Shown here one piece after another: positions 26,495 to 35,825 of a stretch of 64,000 nt of DNA. Positions within the stretch are counted from its first letter, which is position 1; every line of letters starts with the position of its first letter. A program made the translations under genes and the position numbers. This DNA is from Okibacterium fritillariae (GTDB lineage Bacteria > Actinomycetota > Actinomycetes > Actinomycetales > Microbacteriaceae), in assembly GCF_900167575.1 (NCBI RefSeq), contig NZ_FUZP01000003.1, positions 248,001 through 312,000 of the forward strand. Reading direction: 5' to 3'. The notes under the pieces were generated by a model. The model saw nothing but the letters and a program-made list of their open reading frames with translations. It had not been told where the DNA came from and searched no databases.

Positions 26495-27681
26495 GCACCC
26501 GCACCTCGCCCTCGCCATCTTCCCCGACGCCGCCCTCGCGCGGGACGTCGTCTGCCCCCGCGTCGGCCCGACCCGCCGCGCCGCAGGCCCCCGGCTTCGC
26601 ATCGAGCGTGTGGCTCGTCTCCGAGCGTGAGATCCGCGCCCGCCTGCGCAGCAAAGCGTTCCTGATCTCGTCGGCCCTTCTGCTCGTGATCATCCTCGGT
26701 TCCATCTTGTTCGCGGGGTTCTCGGCCAACTCGGCCGGCAGCGAGGCCACGAAGGTGGCGGTCGTCGATGCCACGAGCGAGGTCATCCCGGCCGCCGCGG
26801 CGAAATCGTTCGACGTGACCGTGGTCGACGACGAGCAGGCCGCCGAGAAACTGGTGCGCGACGGCGACGTCGAGGCCGCCATCCTGCCCGATCGTTCGGG
26901 CGATTCGCCGCTGCTCTTCGAGGTCGTGGCCAACGATTCGGCGCCGACCTCGGTGGTGCAGGCGCTCAGCACGGCGCCCAAGGTCGTGCTGCTCGACCAG
27001 GGGGCGGATGCTGGATTCCTCGGCTATCTCGTCGCCATCGCGTTCGGCCTCGTGTTCTTCTCGTCGGCCATGACGTTCGGGTCGACGATCGCGCAGAGCG
27101 TGGTCGAGGAGAAGCAGACCCGCGTGGTCGAGATCCTCATGTCTGCCATCCCGGTGCGCGCGTTGCTGGCCGGAAAGGTGTTGGGCAACAGCATCCTCGC
27201 CTTCGCGCAGATCGCGCTCATCGCGGTGATCGCCATCGTGGGCCTGACGGTGACGGGGCAGAGCGATCTGCTGACCGGCCTCGGCGCGCCCATCGTGTGG
27301 TTCGTGATCTTCTTCGTCATCGGGTTCGTGCTGCTGGCCGCGCTCTTCGCCGCGACGGCCGCCCTGGTCTCGCGCCAAGAAGATGTCGGATCGACGACCA
27401 TGCCCGTCACGATGCTCGTCATGCTGCCCTACTTCGCGGTCATCTTCTTCAACGACAACCCGACCGTGCTGGCGATCATGTCCTACATCCCCTTCTCGGC
27501 GCCCGTCGGTATGCCGGTGCGTTTGTTCCTCGGAACGGCCGAGTGGTGGGAGCCGCTGCTCTCGCTCGCGATCCTCGCCGTGACCACGGTCGTCGTGCTC
27601 CTGCTCGGCTCCAAGATGTACAGCAACTCGCTTCTGCGCACGGGGGCGCGCGTGAAGCTCGGTGAGGCGTTGCGCGGCTGA
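26491..27681 (+). CDS. ABC-2 type permease (NatB-like)
   Basis: A 396-residue membrane protein. After a 35-residue Pro/Ser/Ala-rich cytosolic leader comes the ABC-2 signature VWLVSEREIRARLRSKAFL, a first helix, an extracytoplasmic domain (about residues 85-170, ATKVAVVDATSEVIPAAA), and then five or six helices including the conserved VEEKQTRVVEILMSAIPVRALLAGKVLG. It forms an exporter with the preceding ATPase. Cargo is unknown; sodium, lantibiotic/bacitracin-like drugs and lipids are all possible. Confidence 0.88.
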   Translation: MSTRTSPSPSSPTPPSRGTSSAPASARPAAPQAPGFASSVWLVSEREIRARLRSKAFLISSALLLVIILGSILFAGFSANSAGSEATKVAVVDATSEVIPAAAAKSFDVTVVDDEQAAEKLVRDGDVEAAILPDRSGDSPLLFEVVANDSAPTSVVQALSTAPKVVLLDQGADAGFLGYLVAIAFGLVFFSSAMTFGSTIAQSVVEEKQTRVVEILMSAIPVRALLAGKVLGNSILAFAQIALIAVIAIVGLTVTGQSDLLTGLGAPIVWFVIFFVIGFVLLAALFAATAALVSRQEDVGSTTMPVTMLVMLPYFAVIFFNDNPTVLAIMSYIPFSAPVGMPVRLFLGTAEWWEPLLSLAILAVTTVVVLLLGSKMYSNSLLRTGARVKLGEALRG

Positions 27682-27701
27682 CGCGTTCGTTCTCCCCAGG
27701 C

Positions 27702-27755
27702 AGCGGCCGCCCCGTTCATCCACAGTTTTCGGCCAGGATGCGCGGGGCGGCCGCT
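27702..27755 (+). terminator. Long inverted repeat after the ABC exporter
   Basis: AGCGGCCGCCCCG and CGGGGCGGCCGCT are perfectly complementary 13-base arms around a 28-base loop. There is no U-tract. It lies between the exporter and the threonine aldolase gene and probably limits read-through. Confidence 0.55.
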
Positions 27756-27773
27756 CTGTGCGAGATTAGGGGT

Positions 27774-28910
27774 GTGAGCCTTCCACTGCATGATTCCGAC
27801 GTCCGCAACTTCGCCAGCGACAACTACGCGGGGGTGCACCCCGAGGTCATCGAGGCCATCGCCCAGGCCAACGGCGGGCACCAGGTGGCCTACGGCGGCG
27901 ACCAGTACAGCGAGCGCCTGACCGAGATCTTCCGCGGCCACTTCGGCGAGCAGGCCGAGGTGTTCCCCGTCTTCAACGGCACGGGTGCCAACGTTGTCGG
28001 CATCCAGTCGATGCTGCCGCGCTGGGGGGCCGTCATCGCCGCCACCACGGCCCACATCAACGTCGACGAGGGTGGGGCGCCCGAGCGCGTCGGCGGCATC
28101 AAGATCTTGGGCGTGCCCTCCCCCGACGGCAAGCTCACGCCCGAGCTGATCGACCGCGAGGCCTGGGGCTGGGGCGACGAGCACCGCGCGCAGCCGCTCG
28201 TCGTGTCCATCACGCAGAGTACCGAGCTCGGCACGCTCTACACGCCCGACGAGATCCGTGCCATCGCCGACCACGCTCATGCCCACGGCATGTCTCTGCA
28301 CCTCGACGGCGCCCGGCTGTCCAACGCGGCCGCGGCCCTCGGTCTGCCGTTCCGTGCCTTCACGACCGACGCCGGGGTCGACGTGCTCTCGTTCGGCGGC
28401 ACCAAGAACGGCCTCATGTTCGGCGAGGCCGTCGTGTCGCTCAATCCGGCCGCCACGCAGGGTCTCGTCTACCTGCGCAAGCTCAACATGCAGCTCGCCT
28501 CGAAGATGCGCTTCCTGTCGGCGCAGCTGATCGCGCTGCTCGAGGGCGACCTCTGGCACCGCTCGGCCAGCCACGCCAACGCCATGGCGGTGCGCCTGCG
28601 ATCGGCCCTCGAAGAGCGCATCGCGGCCGGTCAGGCCCCCGGTCTCGGCTTCAGCCAGCCGACCGAGGCCAACGCGGTCTTCGCCGTGCTACCGCCCGGT
28701 GTCGCCGATACCCTGCGCGAGTCCTTCCGCTTCTACGACTGGGATGCGGCGACGGGCGAGGTGCGGTGGATGTGCGCGTTCGACACCACCGAGGCCGACA
28801 TCGACAGCTTCGTCGAGGCGATCTGCCGGGTTTTGGCCGAGGCACCCGCCGCGGGTGTCGCGCCCGCCTCGCACCTCGTGGGGCACCCCATTCCGGGCGA
28901 GGCGCTCTAG
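27774..28910 (+). CDS. Low-specificity L-threonine aldolase / beta-eliminating lyase
   Basis: A 378-residue PLP enzyme of the threonine-aldolase family. The N-terminus NFASDNYAGVHPEVIEAIA is characteristic, AYGGDQYSERLTEIF and FNGTGANVVGIQ follow, the PLP aspartate lies in LHLDGARLSNAAAAL, and the Schiff-base lysine lies in SFGGTKNGLMFGEAV. It would cleave threonine or allo-threonine to glycine and acetaldehyde. GTG at 27774 is preferred over an upstream ATG at 27738, which lies inside the inverted repeat. It is the last gene of this plus-strand run before the TetR gene. Confidence 0.9.
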   Translation: MSLPLHDSDVRNFASDNYAGVHPEVIEAIAQANGGHQVAYGGDQYSERLTEIFRGHFGEQAEVFPVFNGTGANVVGIQSMLPRWGAVIAATTAHINVDEGGAPERVGGIKILGVPSPDGKLTPELIDREAWGWGDEHRAQPLVVSITQSTELGTLYTPDEIRAIADHAHAHGMSLHLDGARLSNAAAALGLPFRAFTTDAGVDVLSFGGTKNGLMFGEAVVSLNPAATQGLVYLRKLNMQLASKMRFLSAQLIALLEGDLWHRSASHANAMAVRLRSALEERIAAGQAPGLGFSQPTEANAVFAVLPPGVADTLRESFRFYDWDAATGEVRWMCAFDTTEADIDSFVEAICRVLAEAPAAGVAPASHLVGHPIPGEAL

Positions 28911-29233
28911 CGACAGACCGGGGCGGCGGCGCACTGGGGTCGTGGGCGGCGACACCGGCATCGGCATCGCACCGGCACCGGTACCCGCCCGGCCTGAGAG
29001 GACTCGCCGATGGCGGTCAAATCTGTGCGTGCTCTATCCCCAAACCGGGCCACCCCGGGACGGGTTACCGATTCTCGCGAAACCGGCTCTGTCCGGGACA
29101 TTCTTCCGCGCCCCTGATCGACGCCGCCTCGCCGCGTCGAGCGGCATCCCGCCAAGCTGAGTGCGGGCCTCTGCAAGGGGGGCACCCTTCATAGACGGCG
29201 GAGGTATCCTGTCCCCGACAGCCCGGAGGACCC
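28911..29233. other. 323-base intergenic region without a supported gene
   Basis: GC-rich sequence with several open but unconvincing frames. It contains a short CGGCATCGGCATCG run and CACCGG repeats near 28955-28985 and, at its right end, the GGAGGACCC ribosome site of the ScbR-like gene. I see no RNA gene or clear hairpin with a U-tract. Confidence 0.5.
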
Positions 29234-29890
29234 ATGCCTAAACAGGAACGCGCTCGCGCGACGCGACAAGCGATCGTCGAAGCCGCCGGCGTGGTGTTCG
29301 CCCGATCGAGCTACGCCAGCGCCAAACTCAGCGAGATCATCACCGAGGCGGGCGTCACCCAGGGCGCCCTCTACTTCCACTTCGAATCCAAGCACGCCCT
29401 GGCGCTCGAGCTCATCCTGCAACAGCACGAGCTCTGCGTCGCAGCGGGCGCCGAGCTGCTCAGCGACGACATGCCCGGTGCCGAGGGCCTCGTGCGGCTC
29501 ACCCACACGTTCGCCCAGCAACTGCGCACGCTGCCGATCGTGCAGGCCGGCATCCGACTCAGCACCGAATCGGCCGGCTACTTTCCCGAGCACGCCCGGG
29601 CCCCCTACGAATTCTGGATCGCGCAGAGCGCCGAGCACCTGCGCAAGGCCATCGCCGAAGGCGACGTCTCGCCCCGCATCGAGGTCGACAGCATCGCGCG
29701 CTTCGTCGTCGAATCGTTCACGGGCACCCAAATGGTCTCGGCGGTCTTCGACGACTGGGCCCGCCTCGACAACCGCATCACCAACATGTGGGACATCATC
29801 TTCGCGGCCATCGGCTGCCCCGACAGCCGCGACCACCTGCTCGCGGTTCCGCGACTCGTGCACGGCGACGGAGCCCCGCCCTCGATCTGA
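29234..29890 (+). CDS. TetR-family regulator of the ScbR (autoregulator-receptor) type
   Basis: A 218-residue repressor. The N-terminal HTH reads ARATRQAIVEAAGVVFARSSYASAKLSEIITEAGVTQGALYFHFESKHALA, where ALYFHFESK is the form seen in gamma-butyrolactone receptor homologues. GIRLSTESAGYF also resembles ScbR-like ligand domains. No AfsA-type butyrolactone synthase is in the window, so it may be an orphan or sense another ligand. An imperfect AAACCG/CCGTTT repeat at 30017-30034 downstream is a possible related site. Confidence 0.8.
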   Translation: MPKQERARATRQAIVEAAGVVFARSSYASAKLSEIITEAGVTQGALYFHFESKHALALELILQQHELCVAAGAELLSDDMPGAEGLVRLTHTFAQQLRTLPIVQAGIRLSTESAGYFPEHARAPYEFWIAQSAEHLRKAIAEGDVSPRIEVDSIARFVVESFTGTQMVSAVFDDWARLDNRITNMWDIIFAAIGCPDSRDHLLAVPRLVHGDGAPPSI

Positions 29891-30183
29891 GATCCCTAGA
29901 CCAGATCGGTCGGCCGGGCGTCGACGCGCACTTTCGAGAGATGCCCGCCGACGCCCCCGAGCCGACAACCTCCCCCGAGGTGTCGATCTGGGCCCCCATC
30001 AGTGGTTCCCCAAGGGAAACCGACTGGGCCGTTTGTTTAAAATACGCGACGTTCGGCGTCGGCGCAAGAGAGCGCGATCATTTGCCGAAACCTCGACGGC
30101 CGGACCAAGGAGGCGGTAACCGCGGCGACGAATCCGTAATGCCAGCCTCGCGTGAGGGGAGGCCGCCGACGCACCCCGCCGCG
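29891..30183. other. Convergent intergenic region with an A+T-rich patch
   Basis: No supported gene. Around 30017-30045 there is an imperfect inverted repeat (AAACCG, six bases, CCGTTT) followed by GTTTAAAATACGC, which is strikingly A+T-rich for this chromosome. It may be a regulator site or promoter. Confidence 0.4.
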
Positions 30184-30861
30184 TCAGTGCGCGCGCGAAA
30201 CGGGGTAGGTCTCGCCGACCGGAACCTCGACGGGCAGGGTGTTCTCCTGCTGGGCGAGCGGGCACGCCCACGCGGGGTCGTAGGCGCAGGACGGGTTGTA
30301 GGCGAAGTTGAGGTCGAGCACGAGGCGACCCGCGCCGGCGCCGTGGTCGGGAGTGGCAGCATCCGTCGCCCCCGCGGTGCCCAGGTGCGCGCCCTTGATG
30401 GTGTCGAGCAGGTAGCGGCCACCGCCGTAGGTTCCGCCCTCGGCGCCGGCCAGGCGGTCCTTGACGGGGACGAAGAGGCCGCCGCCGTAGCCCGCGTGCT
30501 TCCACACGGCGAGCGAGCCGCGGTCGCCCGGCAGCTCGGCCGTGCCGATGAGCGTGAAGCCGACGACGCCGTCGGTGCCCGTGGGAACGGCGATGTCACG
30601 GCCCTCGTCGACGGGCGCGACATCCACCTCGAAGCGCCAGGCCGCGTCGTAGTCGGCAACGGGCAGACCCGAGAACGTCTCGGCATCTTCGGGCAGGAGA
30701 GGCGAGGCCGGGTGCGTGTCGAACAGCTCGTCACGCCGGTCGCGCCAGAGACGGTGCGCGGCCGCCGGGTCGGACGCCGCGACGCGTCGCACGTCGGCGT
30801 AGAGCTCGAAAATGCGGAAACGCCAATCGGCGGTGTCGAGGGCAGTGCCGAGAGTAGCCAT
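30184..30861 (-). CDS. DUF1684 family protein
   Basis: A 225-residue cytoplasmic protein of the DUF1684 family. The diagnostic block near the C-terminus is LDLNFAYNPSCAYDPAWACPLAQQEN followed by a P-V-E/G-E-T-Y ending; an N-terminal HRLWRDRRDELFDTHPASPL is also typical. The conserved Asp, Asn and Cys residues look like an active site, but the biochemical role is unknown. It is divergent from the acyl-CoA synthetase, with 80 bases between starts. Confidence 0.85.
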   Translation of the reverse strand: MATLGTALDTADWRFRIFELYADVRRVAASDPAAAHRLWRDRRDELFDTHPASPLLPEDAETFSGLPVADYDAAWRFEVDVAPVDEGRDIAVPTGTDGVVGFTLIGTAELPGDRGSLAVWKHAGYGGGLFVPVKDRLAGAEGGTYGGGRYLLDTIKGAHLGTAGATDAATPDHGAGAGRLVLDLNFAYNPSCAYDPAWACPLAQQENTLPVEVPVGETYPVSRAH

Positions 30862-30941
30862 CGGGCCACACTACCCCCGTCGTGTGAACGAGCGTTTCAC
30901 TCGGCCGCGCACCGCACTCTGCGCCCGCCTAACCTGGAAGC

Positions 30942-33068
30942 ATGCCCGACGATCTCGCCCCCGCATCCGCCGCCGCTACGCCTGGCTCGAGCACGCCGGG
31001 CCGCCCGAACACCGCGACGACCGCCGCCACAACAACCGGCGCCTCGCACCCGACGATCGCGAACCTGCTCGACGAGACGCGCGCCTACCCGGCACCCGCG
31101 GCCATCGCGGCGAGCGCCAACGTCGACGCCTCCTGGTGGGCACGAGCGGATGCCGACCCTGACGCCTTCTGGGCCGAACAGGCCGCGCGGCTCGACTGGC
31201 ACACCCCGTGGCAGAGCGTGCACACGTGGAAGCCCGCCGCGCCCGATGCATCCGGCACCCTCTCGGTGCCCGAGACCACCTGGTTCGCGGGCGGGCGACT
31301 CAACGTGGCCGTCAACTGCGTCGACCGGCACGTGCAGAACGGGCTCGGCGACAAGGTGGCCGTGCACTTCGAAGGCGAGCCCGGCGACCGACGCAGCCTC
31401 ACCTATGCCGAGCTTCAGCGCGAGGTCTCGAAGGCCGCCAACGCGCTCACCGAGCTCGGCATCGGCGTGGGCGACCGCGTGGTCATCTACCTGCCCGTCA
31501 TTCTCGAGACAATCATCGCCACGCTCGCCGTGGCCCGCATCGGCGCCATCCACTCGCTCGTCTTCGGCGGCTTCTCGGCCGAGGCCCTGCGCTTCCGGGT
31601 GGAGGACACGCGCGCCAAGCTGCTGATCACGACCGACGGCCAGTTCCGCCGGGGTGCCGCCGTGGCCGTCAAGGACAACGCCGACCAGGCCGTGGCTGGA
31701 GTCGAGAGCATCGAACACGTGCTCGTCGTCAAGCGCACGGGTGACGACATCCCCTGGACCGCCGGCCGCGACGTCTGGTGGCACGACACCGTGGATGCCG
31801 CGAGCGATGTGCACGAACCCGAGTACTTCGACGCCGAGACCCCGCTGTTCATCATCTACACCTCGGGCACCACGGGAAAACCCAAGGGCCTCGTGCACAC
31901 CTCGGGCGGATACCTGACCCAGGCGTCGTTCACCCACTGGGCCATCTTCGACGCCAAACCCGACGACGTGCACTGGTGCACGGCCGACCTCGCGTGGGTC
32001 ACGGCGCACACCTACGAGATCTACGGCCCGCTCTCGAATGGGCTCACGCAGGTGATCTATGAGGGTACGCCCAACACCCCGAGCCGCACGCGCCACTTCG
32101 AGATCATCGAGCGTTACGGCGTGACGACCTATTACACGGCGCCCACGCTCATCCGCACGCTCAGCACGTGGTTCCCCGACGGGCCGCCGGCCCAGTTCGA
32201 CCTGTCGAGCATCCGCATTCTCGGCACCGTGGGCGAGGCCATCAACCCCGAGGCCTGGATGTGGTTCCACACCCGCATCGGCCGCGGCGAGGCGCCCATC
32301 GTGGACACGTGGTGGCAGTCCGAGACGGGGGCCGCCACCATGGCGCCGCTGCCCGGTGTCTCCACCCTGAAACCCGGTTCGGCCAACCGCGCGCTGCCCG
32401 GCATCTCGACGCTCATCGTGGACGAGGACGGCGAGCGCGTGCCCTACGGTTCGGGCGGCTACCTCGTCGTCGATCGCCCGGGGCCAGGGCTCGCGCGCAC
32501 GGTCTGGGGCAACCCGGAGCGCTATCGCGACTCCTATTGGGCCAAGTACTGGAAGCAGGGCTACTTCTTCTCGGGCGACGGCGCCAAATGGGATGCCGAC
32601 GGCGACATCTGGGTGCTCGGCCGCGTCGACGACGTGATCAACGTGTCGGGGCACCGCCTCTCGACCATCGAGATCGAGTCGGCGCTCGTCGCGCACCCGG
32701 CCGTCGGCGAAGCCGGTGTGGTGGGGGTCAGCGACCCGATCACGGGGCAGGCGATCGCGGCCTATGTCATCCCGTCGTCACTGCCCCAGGATGCCTCGGG
32801 CGCCGACGACGCCTACTGGGTGCAACAGGCCGAGGCCCTGCGCGAGACGTTGCGAGCCTATGTCGCCCAGGCGATCGGCCCCATCGCCAAACCGCGGGAT
32901 GTCGTGATCGTGCCCGACCTGCCGAAGACCCGTTCGGGCAAGATCATGCGCCGGCTGCTGGGCGATATCAGCGACGGCCGTCCGCTCGGCGACACCACGA
33001 GCCTGCAGGAGGAGACGACGCCCGCCCGTATCGAAGCGATCGTAGCCGCCACCCGGGCCGCCCGCTAG
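30942..33068 (+). CDS. acs: Acetyl-CoA / propionyl-CoA synthetase
   Basis: A 708-residue AMP-forming acyl-CoA synthetase (ANL superfamily). Motif A3 is FIIYTSGTTGKPKGLVH, the substrate-pocket stretch is VDTWWQSETGAATMAPLPG, A8 is VDDVINVSGHRLSTIEIE, and the acetylatable lysine lies in KTRSGKIMRRLL. It activates acetate or propionate to acyl-CoA. About 55 extra Ala/Thr-rich residues precede the usual N-terminus, so a start nearer HPTIANLLDE is possible. The W in WWQSE favours acetate over longer acids (established for Acs). Confidence 0.9.
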   Translation: MPDDLAPASAAATPGSSTPGRPNTATTAATTTGASHPTIANLLDETRAYPAPAAIAASANVDASWWARADADPDAFWAEQAARLDWHTPWQSVHTWKPAAPDASGTLSVPETTWFAGGRLNVAVNCVDRHVQNGLGDKVAVHFEGEPGDRRSLTYAELQREVSKAANALTELGIGVGDRVVIYLPVILETIIATLAVARIGAIHSLVFGGFSAEALRFRVEDTRAKLLITTDGQFRRGAAVAVKDNADQAVAGVESIEHVLVVKRTGDDIPWTAGRDVWWHDTVDAASDVHEPEYFDAETPLFIIYTSGTTGKPKGLVHTSGGYLTQASFTHWAIFDAKPDDVHWCTADLAWVTAHTYEIYGPLSNGLTQVIYEGTPNTPSRTRHFEIIERYGVTTYYTAPTLIRTLSTWFPDGPPAQFDLSSIRILGTVGEAINPEAWMWFHTRIGRGEAPIVDTWWQSETGAATMAPLPGVSTLKPGSANRALPGISTLIVDEDGERVPYGSGGYLVVDRPGPGLARTVWGNPERYRDSYWAKYWKQGYFFSGDGAKWDADGDIWVLGRVDDVINVSGHRLSTIEIESALVAHPAVGEAGVVGVSDPITGQAIAAYVIPSSLPQDASGADDAYWVQQAEALRETLRAYVAQAIGPIAKPRDVVIVPDLPKTRSGKIMRRLLGDISDGRPLGDTTSLQEETTPARIEAIVAATRAAR

Positions 33069-33159
33069 CGAAAGAACTCCCCATCGACGGCTCTGACAGG
33101 ATGGACGGATACTCGGTAAACAGCCACCGCCTTCGACGATGACAGTGAGGATGCCTCGC

Positions 33160-33990
33160 ATGACGAACCCCGACGGAACCCCCGCCGACCAGCCGACGCC
33201 CGCCCAGCACCCCGGGCACGAGACGCCGCAGCCGTCGCCGTATGACGAACCGCAGCAGCAGTCGCCCTACGGACAGCCCCAGTCGCAGTCGGAGCCGCAA
33301 TCGCCGTATGGCCCACCCGTGCCGTTCGCCGAGCCGACGCACGAGCAGTCGGGCTTCGGTCAGCCTCCCTACGCCCCGCCTGTTTCCGGGCAGCCCGGTT
33401 ATGGCCAAGACGGCGCTGGCCAGCCCGAATACGGCCAGCCCGGCTACGGCCAGCCCGGCTACGGCCAGCAGCCGCATGGCCAGCCCAACTACGGACAACC
33501 CGGTTACGGCCAGCCTCCCTACGGCCAGCCCGCCTACGGCGCCCCCAGCTACGGCGCTCCGAACTACGGCGGCCCCGACCGCGGCGCCGACAAGTCCGGC
33601 GCCCAGCTCGTGTGGCTCATCGGCCTGGTCTCGCTCTTCGGCTTCTTCTACCTCTCGCCGTTCTTCTCGATCATCGCCACGCTCATCGTCTGGTCGACCG
33701 TGCGCCACCGCGGCCCCCTCTCGGCCGGCAACGCGCGCAACGCCATGAACTGGCAGATCACCTACCTGCTCGGCCAGATCGTGGCCTTCGTCGCGCACTT
33801 CCTGGTGCTCGCGACCTTCGGCGGCGGTGGTTTCGTTTCACCCCCGCTCTTCACGGTCCTCCTCATCGTCGTGTGGAACGTCGTCAACCTCGTCGCCCTC
33901 ATCATGGGCGGCGTGCGTTCGTCGCGCGGCGAGGTCTACCGCTTCCCGCTGACCGTGCCGTTCCACATCCTCACGCAGAAGTCCGAATAA
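33160..33990 (+). CDS. DUF4870 membrane protein with Tyr/Gly/Gln-rich repeats
   Basis: A 276-residue protein. Roughly residues 1-140 are disordered with repeated GQPGYGQ / YGQP units. The C-terminal part is a DUF4870 (Tic20-like) membrane domain with about three helices, recognised by the conserved [17 protein letters not shown] and the final [17 protein letters not shown]. Function unknown. ATG at 33160 ([11 protein letters not shown]) is preferred because a GAGG precedes it; an in-frame ATG at 33139 is also open. Confidence 0.82.
   Translation: MTNPDGTPADQPTPAQHPGHETPQPSPYDEPQQQSPYGQPQSQSEPQSPYGPPVPFAEPTHEQSGFGQPPYAPPVSGQPGYGQDGAGQPEYGQPGYGQPGYGQQPHGQPNYGQPGYGQPPYGQPAYGAPSYGAPNYGGPDRGADKSGAQLVWLIGLVSLFGFFYLSPFFSIIATLIVWSTVRHRGPLSAGNARNAMNWQITYLLGQIVAFVAHFLVLATFGGGGFVSPPLFTVLLIVVWNVVNLVALIMGGVRSSRGEVYRFPLTVPFHILTQKSE
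33410..33545. repeat. Coding tandem repeat (GGCCAGCCCGGCTAC-type)
   Basis: A 15-base unit coding for GQPGY or variants repeats about eight times within the DUF4870 gene. It is a low-complexity coding repeat. Confidence 0.75.
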
Positions 33991-34124
33991 CCCGACAGAC
34001 GAGCGCCGGATGCTGCGAGCCTCCCGCCCGCAGCCGGAATAGTCGCCGCATCCATACGTTTACATACGTAGTCAACGGCGACGCTCTGACAACACACCCC
34101 CAGAACCAGAACGAAAGAGCACGG

Positions 34125-34715
34125 ATGACCGACATCACCACCTCTGCCCGCACCGCCGACACGAGCGTGCCCATCCTCGACGTCCTCTCGGACCGCTGGA
34201 GCCCGCGCGCCTTCGACGCCACCGCCACCATCGACGAGCAGACGCTCACCGCTGCCCTCGAGGCCGCCCGCTGGTCGCCGAGCGCCGCCAACACGCAGCC
34301 CTGGCGTTTCATCGTCGGCCGTCGCGGTTCCGACACCTTCAACACCATCGCCGCCCACCTCATGGGCTTCAACAAGGCGTGGGCCGGCAACGCGGGCGCG
34401 CTCATCGTGGCCGTCGCCGAGGTCACCGACGCCGACGGCAAGCCGCTGCCCTGGGCCGTCTACGACCTGGGCCAGTCCATGGCGCACCTCAGCATCCAGG
34501 CCCACCATGACGGCCTGCACGTGCACCAGATGGGCGGCTTCAAGAAGGACGAGCTGGCCGAGGCCTTCGACCTGGGCCCCAACCACCAGATCCTGACCGT
34601 GTCGGCCATCGGCCACGTGGCCAGCCCTGACACGCTCGAGGACAAGCTGCGCGAGCGCGAGGTCGCCCCCCGCGAGCGCAAGGCACTCGACGAGATCGTC
34701 CTCGTCAACGAGTAG
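34125..34715 (+). CDS. Nitroreductase-family FMN oxidoreductase
   Basis: A 196-residue flavoenzyme of the nitroreductase superfamily. The FMN-binding N-terminus reads RWSPRAFDATATIDEQTL, then AARWSPSAANTQPWRFIVG (S-x-N-x-Q-P-W). The block AVYDLGQSMAHLSIQAHHDGLHVHQMGGF is the mid-domain seen in small NfnB-like members. It probably reduces nitro or quinone compounds with NAD(P)H; the substrate is unknown. GAAAGAG precedes the ATG. A strong terminator follows at 34741. Confidence 0.88.
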   Translation: MTDITTSARTADTSVPILDVLSDRWSPRAFDATATIDEQTLTAALEAARWSPSAANTQPWRFIVGRRGSDTFNTIAAHLMGFNKAWAGNAGALIVAVAEVTDADGKPLPWAVYDLGQSMAHLSIQAHHDGLHVHQMGGFKKDELAEAFDLGPNHQILTVSAIGHVASPDTLEDKLREREVAPRERKALDEIVLVNE

Positions 34716-34740
34716 TCCCTCAGTTTCTCCCGCACGACGC

Positions 34741-34783
34741 GATGCCCCGACCGGATGCTTCCGGCCGGGGCATCCGCGATTTT
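34741..34783 (+). terminator. Intrinsic terminator after nitroreductase gene
   Basis: GATGCCCCGACCGG and CCGGCCGGGGCATC form a 14-bp stem with one mismatch and a six-base loop. A TTTT run follows at 34780. Confidence 0.85.
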
Positions 34784-34817
34784 GAGGGTCCGCGCAGCCG
34801 GGGGTAGTCTCCCGACT

Positions 34818-35315
34818 ATGAACACCACCATCGATGCTGTTGTTCGCCCGGTTCGCGACGTCGACGCCGAATCACTCGGGCGTGTGCACGCCACCTGCTG
34901 GCACGAAACCTACGACCACCTGATCAGCGACGAAGCGCTGCGGGCCGTCTCACCGCGACGCATGGCCGAGCTGTGGACGCACTACTCGTCGCTCGGCGAC
35001 GGCCGCTGCCTCTACGCCGCCCTCGTCGACGGAGAGATCGTCGGCTTCTCGGGTTCGGGGCCCAGCCGCGACCCCGAGGTCACCGACCGCTCCGAGCTCT
35101 ACTTCACCTACGTGCTGCACGCGTTCCACGGCACGGGCATCGGCCAGCAGCTCTTCGACGCCGTGCTCGGCGAGCAGCCCGCGTTCCTGTGGGTGGCCGA
35201 GGACAACCCGCGCGCGCACCGCTTCTACGCCCGCAACGGCTTCACGCCCGACGGCGCCCGCCAGACGCAGCCCTTCCTGGGCGAGGAGATCACCGAGGTC
35301 CGCCTCGTCCGCTGA
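34818..35315 (+). CDS. GNAT-family N-acetyltransferase
   Basis: A 165-residue acetyltransferase. Motif A is present as LYFTYVLHAFHGTGIGQQLFDAVL, with the acetyl-CoA-binding G-x-G-x-G/A region (HGTGIGQQ). Motif B corresponds to LWVAEDNPRAHRFYARNGF. It would transfer an acetyl group from acetyl-CoA to an amine; the acceptor cannot be predicted. ATG at 34818 gives the expected length and avoids overlap with the terminator. Confidence 0.88.
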   Translation: MNTTIDAVVRPVRDVDAESLGRVHATCWHETYDHLISDEALRAVSPRRMAELWTHYSSLGDGRCLYAALVDGEIVGFSGSGPSRDPEVTDRSELYFTYVLHAFHGTGIGQQLFDAVLGEQPAFLWVAEDNPRAHRFYARNGFTPDGARQTQPFLGEEITEVRLVR

Positions 35316-35333
35316 TGCAGCGACCATGATTCA

Positions 35334-35363
35334 TTGACTTCAGAACACATTCAGAACTATGCT
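35334..35363 (+). promoter_or_regulatory. Promoter with embedded direct-repeat operator for toxin-antitoxin genes
   Basis: A -35 TTGACT (35334-35339) and a -10 TATGCT (35358-35363) are separated by 18 bases. Inside the spacer, TTCAGAAC occurs twice, at 35339-35346 and 35350-35357, exactly 11 bases apart (one helical turn). The expected transcription start falls at the antitoxin ATG at 35370, suggesting a leaderless message. The repeats are a good candidate for the antitoxin's autoregulatory operator. Confidence 0.7.
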
Positions 35364-35369
35364 AGGGCG

Positions 35370-35822
35370 ATGCGAACCTTGGACATGCCTCATAAGTCGT
35401 TTCAGTCATCAGACCTGAGCAGGCATTCGAGCACCGTCTTCGAGGCAGCGGAAGACCATCCGGTGCAGGTCACTCGTCGTGACGGTGAGGATCTCGTTCT
35501 GATGTCGAAGCGAGAAGCAGATGCGCGCGAATCATTGCTCCAACTGGCAGCTCAGCTCATCGCGGCGGCCACGAATGAGCGAGGCACGCTCGCCGAATCC
35601 ATGGCTGAGCTGTTCCCCTGGATGCTGGCGCTCGATGCGGCCGACCGCGCCGCATGCGCTAGCGACTTGCTTCATGCCGCGCGCGCATCCTTCGCGACCA
35701 ATCAGGCGCACCTTGCCGTTGCCGAGATCACTGCCTGGCGCGAGACCGCAATAGCGATCGCCGCAGGACTCACGCGCACCGATGTCGACTGGATCGACGA
35801 CGAGCCGGTCGGCCGCCCCTAG
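35370..35822 (+). CDS. Type II antitoxin, Phd/YefM-like (prevent-host-death)
   Basis: A 150-residue antitoxin starting MRTLDMPHKSFQSSDLSRHS. The Phd/YefM DNA-binding fold is seen as SSDLSRHSSTVFEAAEDHPVQVTRRDGEDLVLMSKREAD; the rest is a helical toxin-neutralising tail. ATG at 35370 is chosen because it coincides with the expected start point of the consensus promoter just upstream; a longer frame from 35334 would overlap that promoter. The toxin gene follows after three bases. Promoter repeats suggest autoregulation. Confidence 0.82.
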   Translation: MRTLDMPHKSFQSSDLSRHSSTVFEAAEDHPVQVTRRDGEDLVLMSKREADARESLLQLAAQLIAAATNERGTLAESMAELFPWMLALDAADRAACASDLLHAARASFATNQAHLAVAEITAWRETAIAIAAGLTRTDVDWIDDEPVGRP

Positions 35823-35825
35823 GCC

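Noticed and set aside
30897-32696. Long minus-strand open frame opposite the acyl-CoA synthetase
   Set aside because: Shadow of the synthetase gene; no motif or ribosome site.
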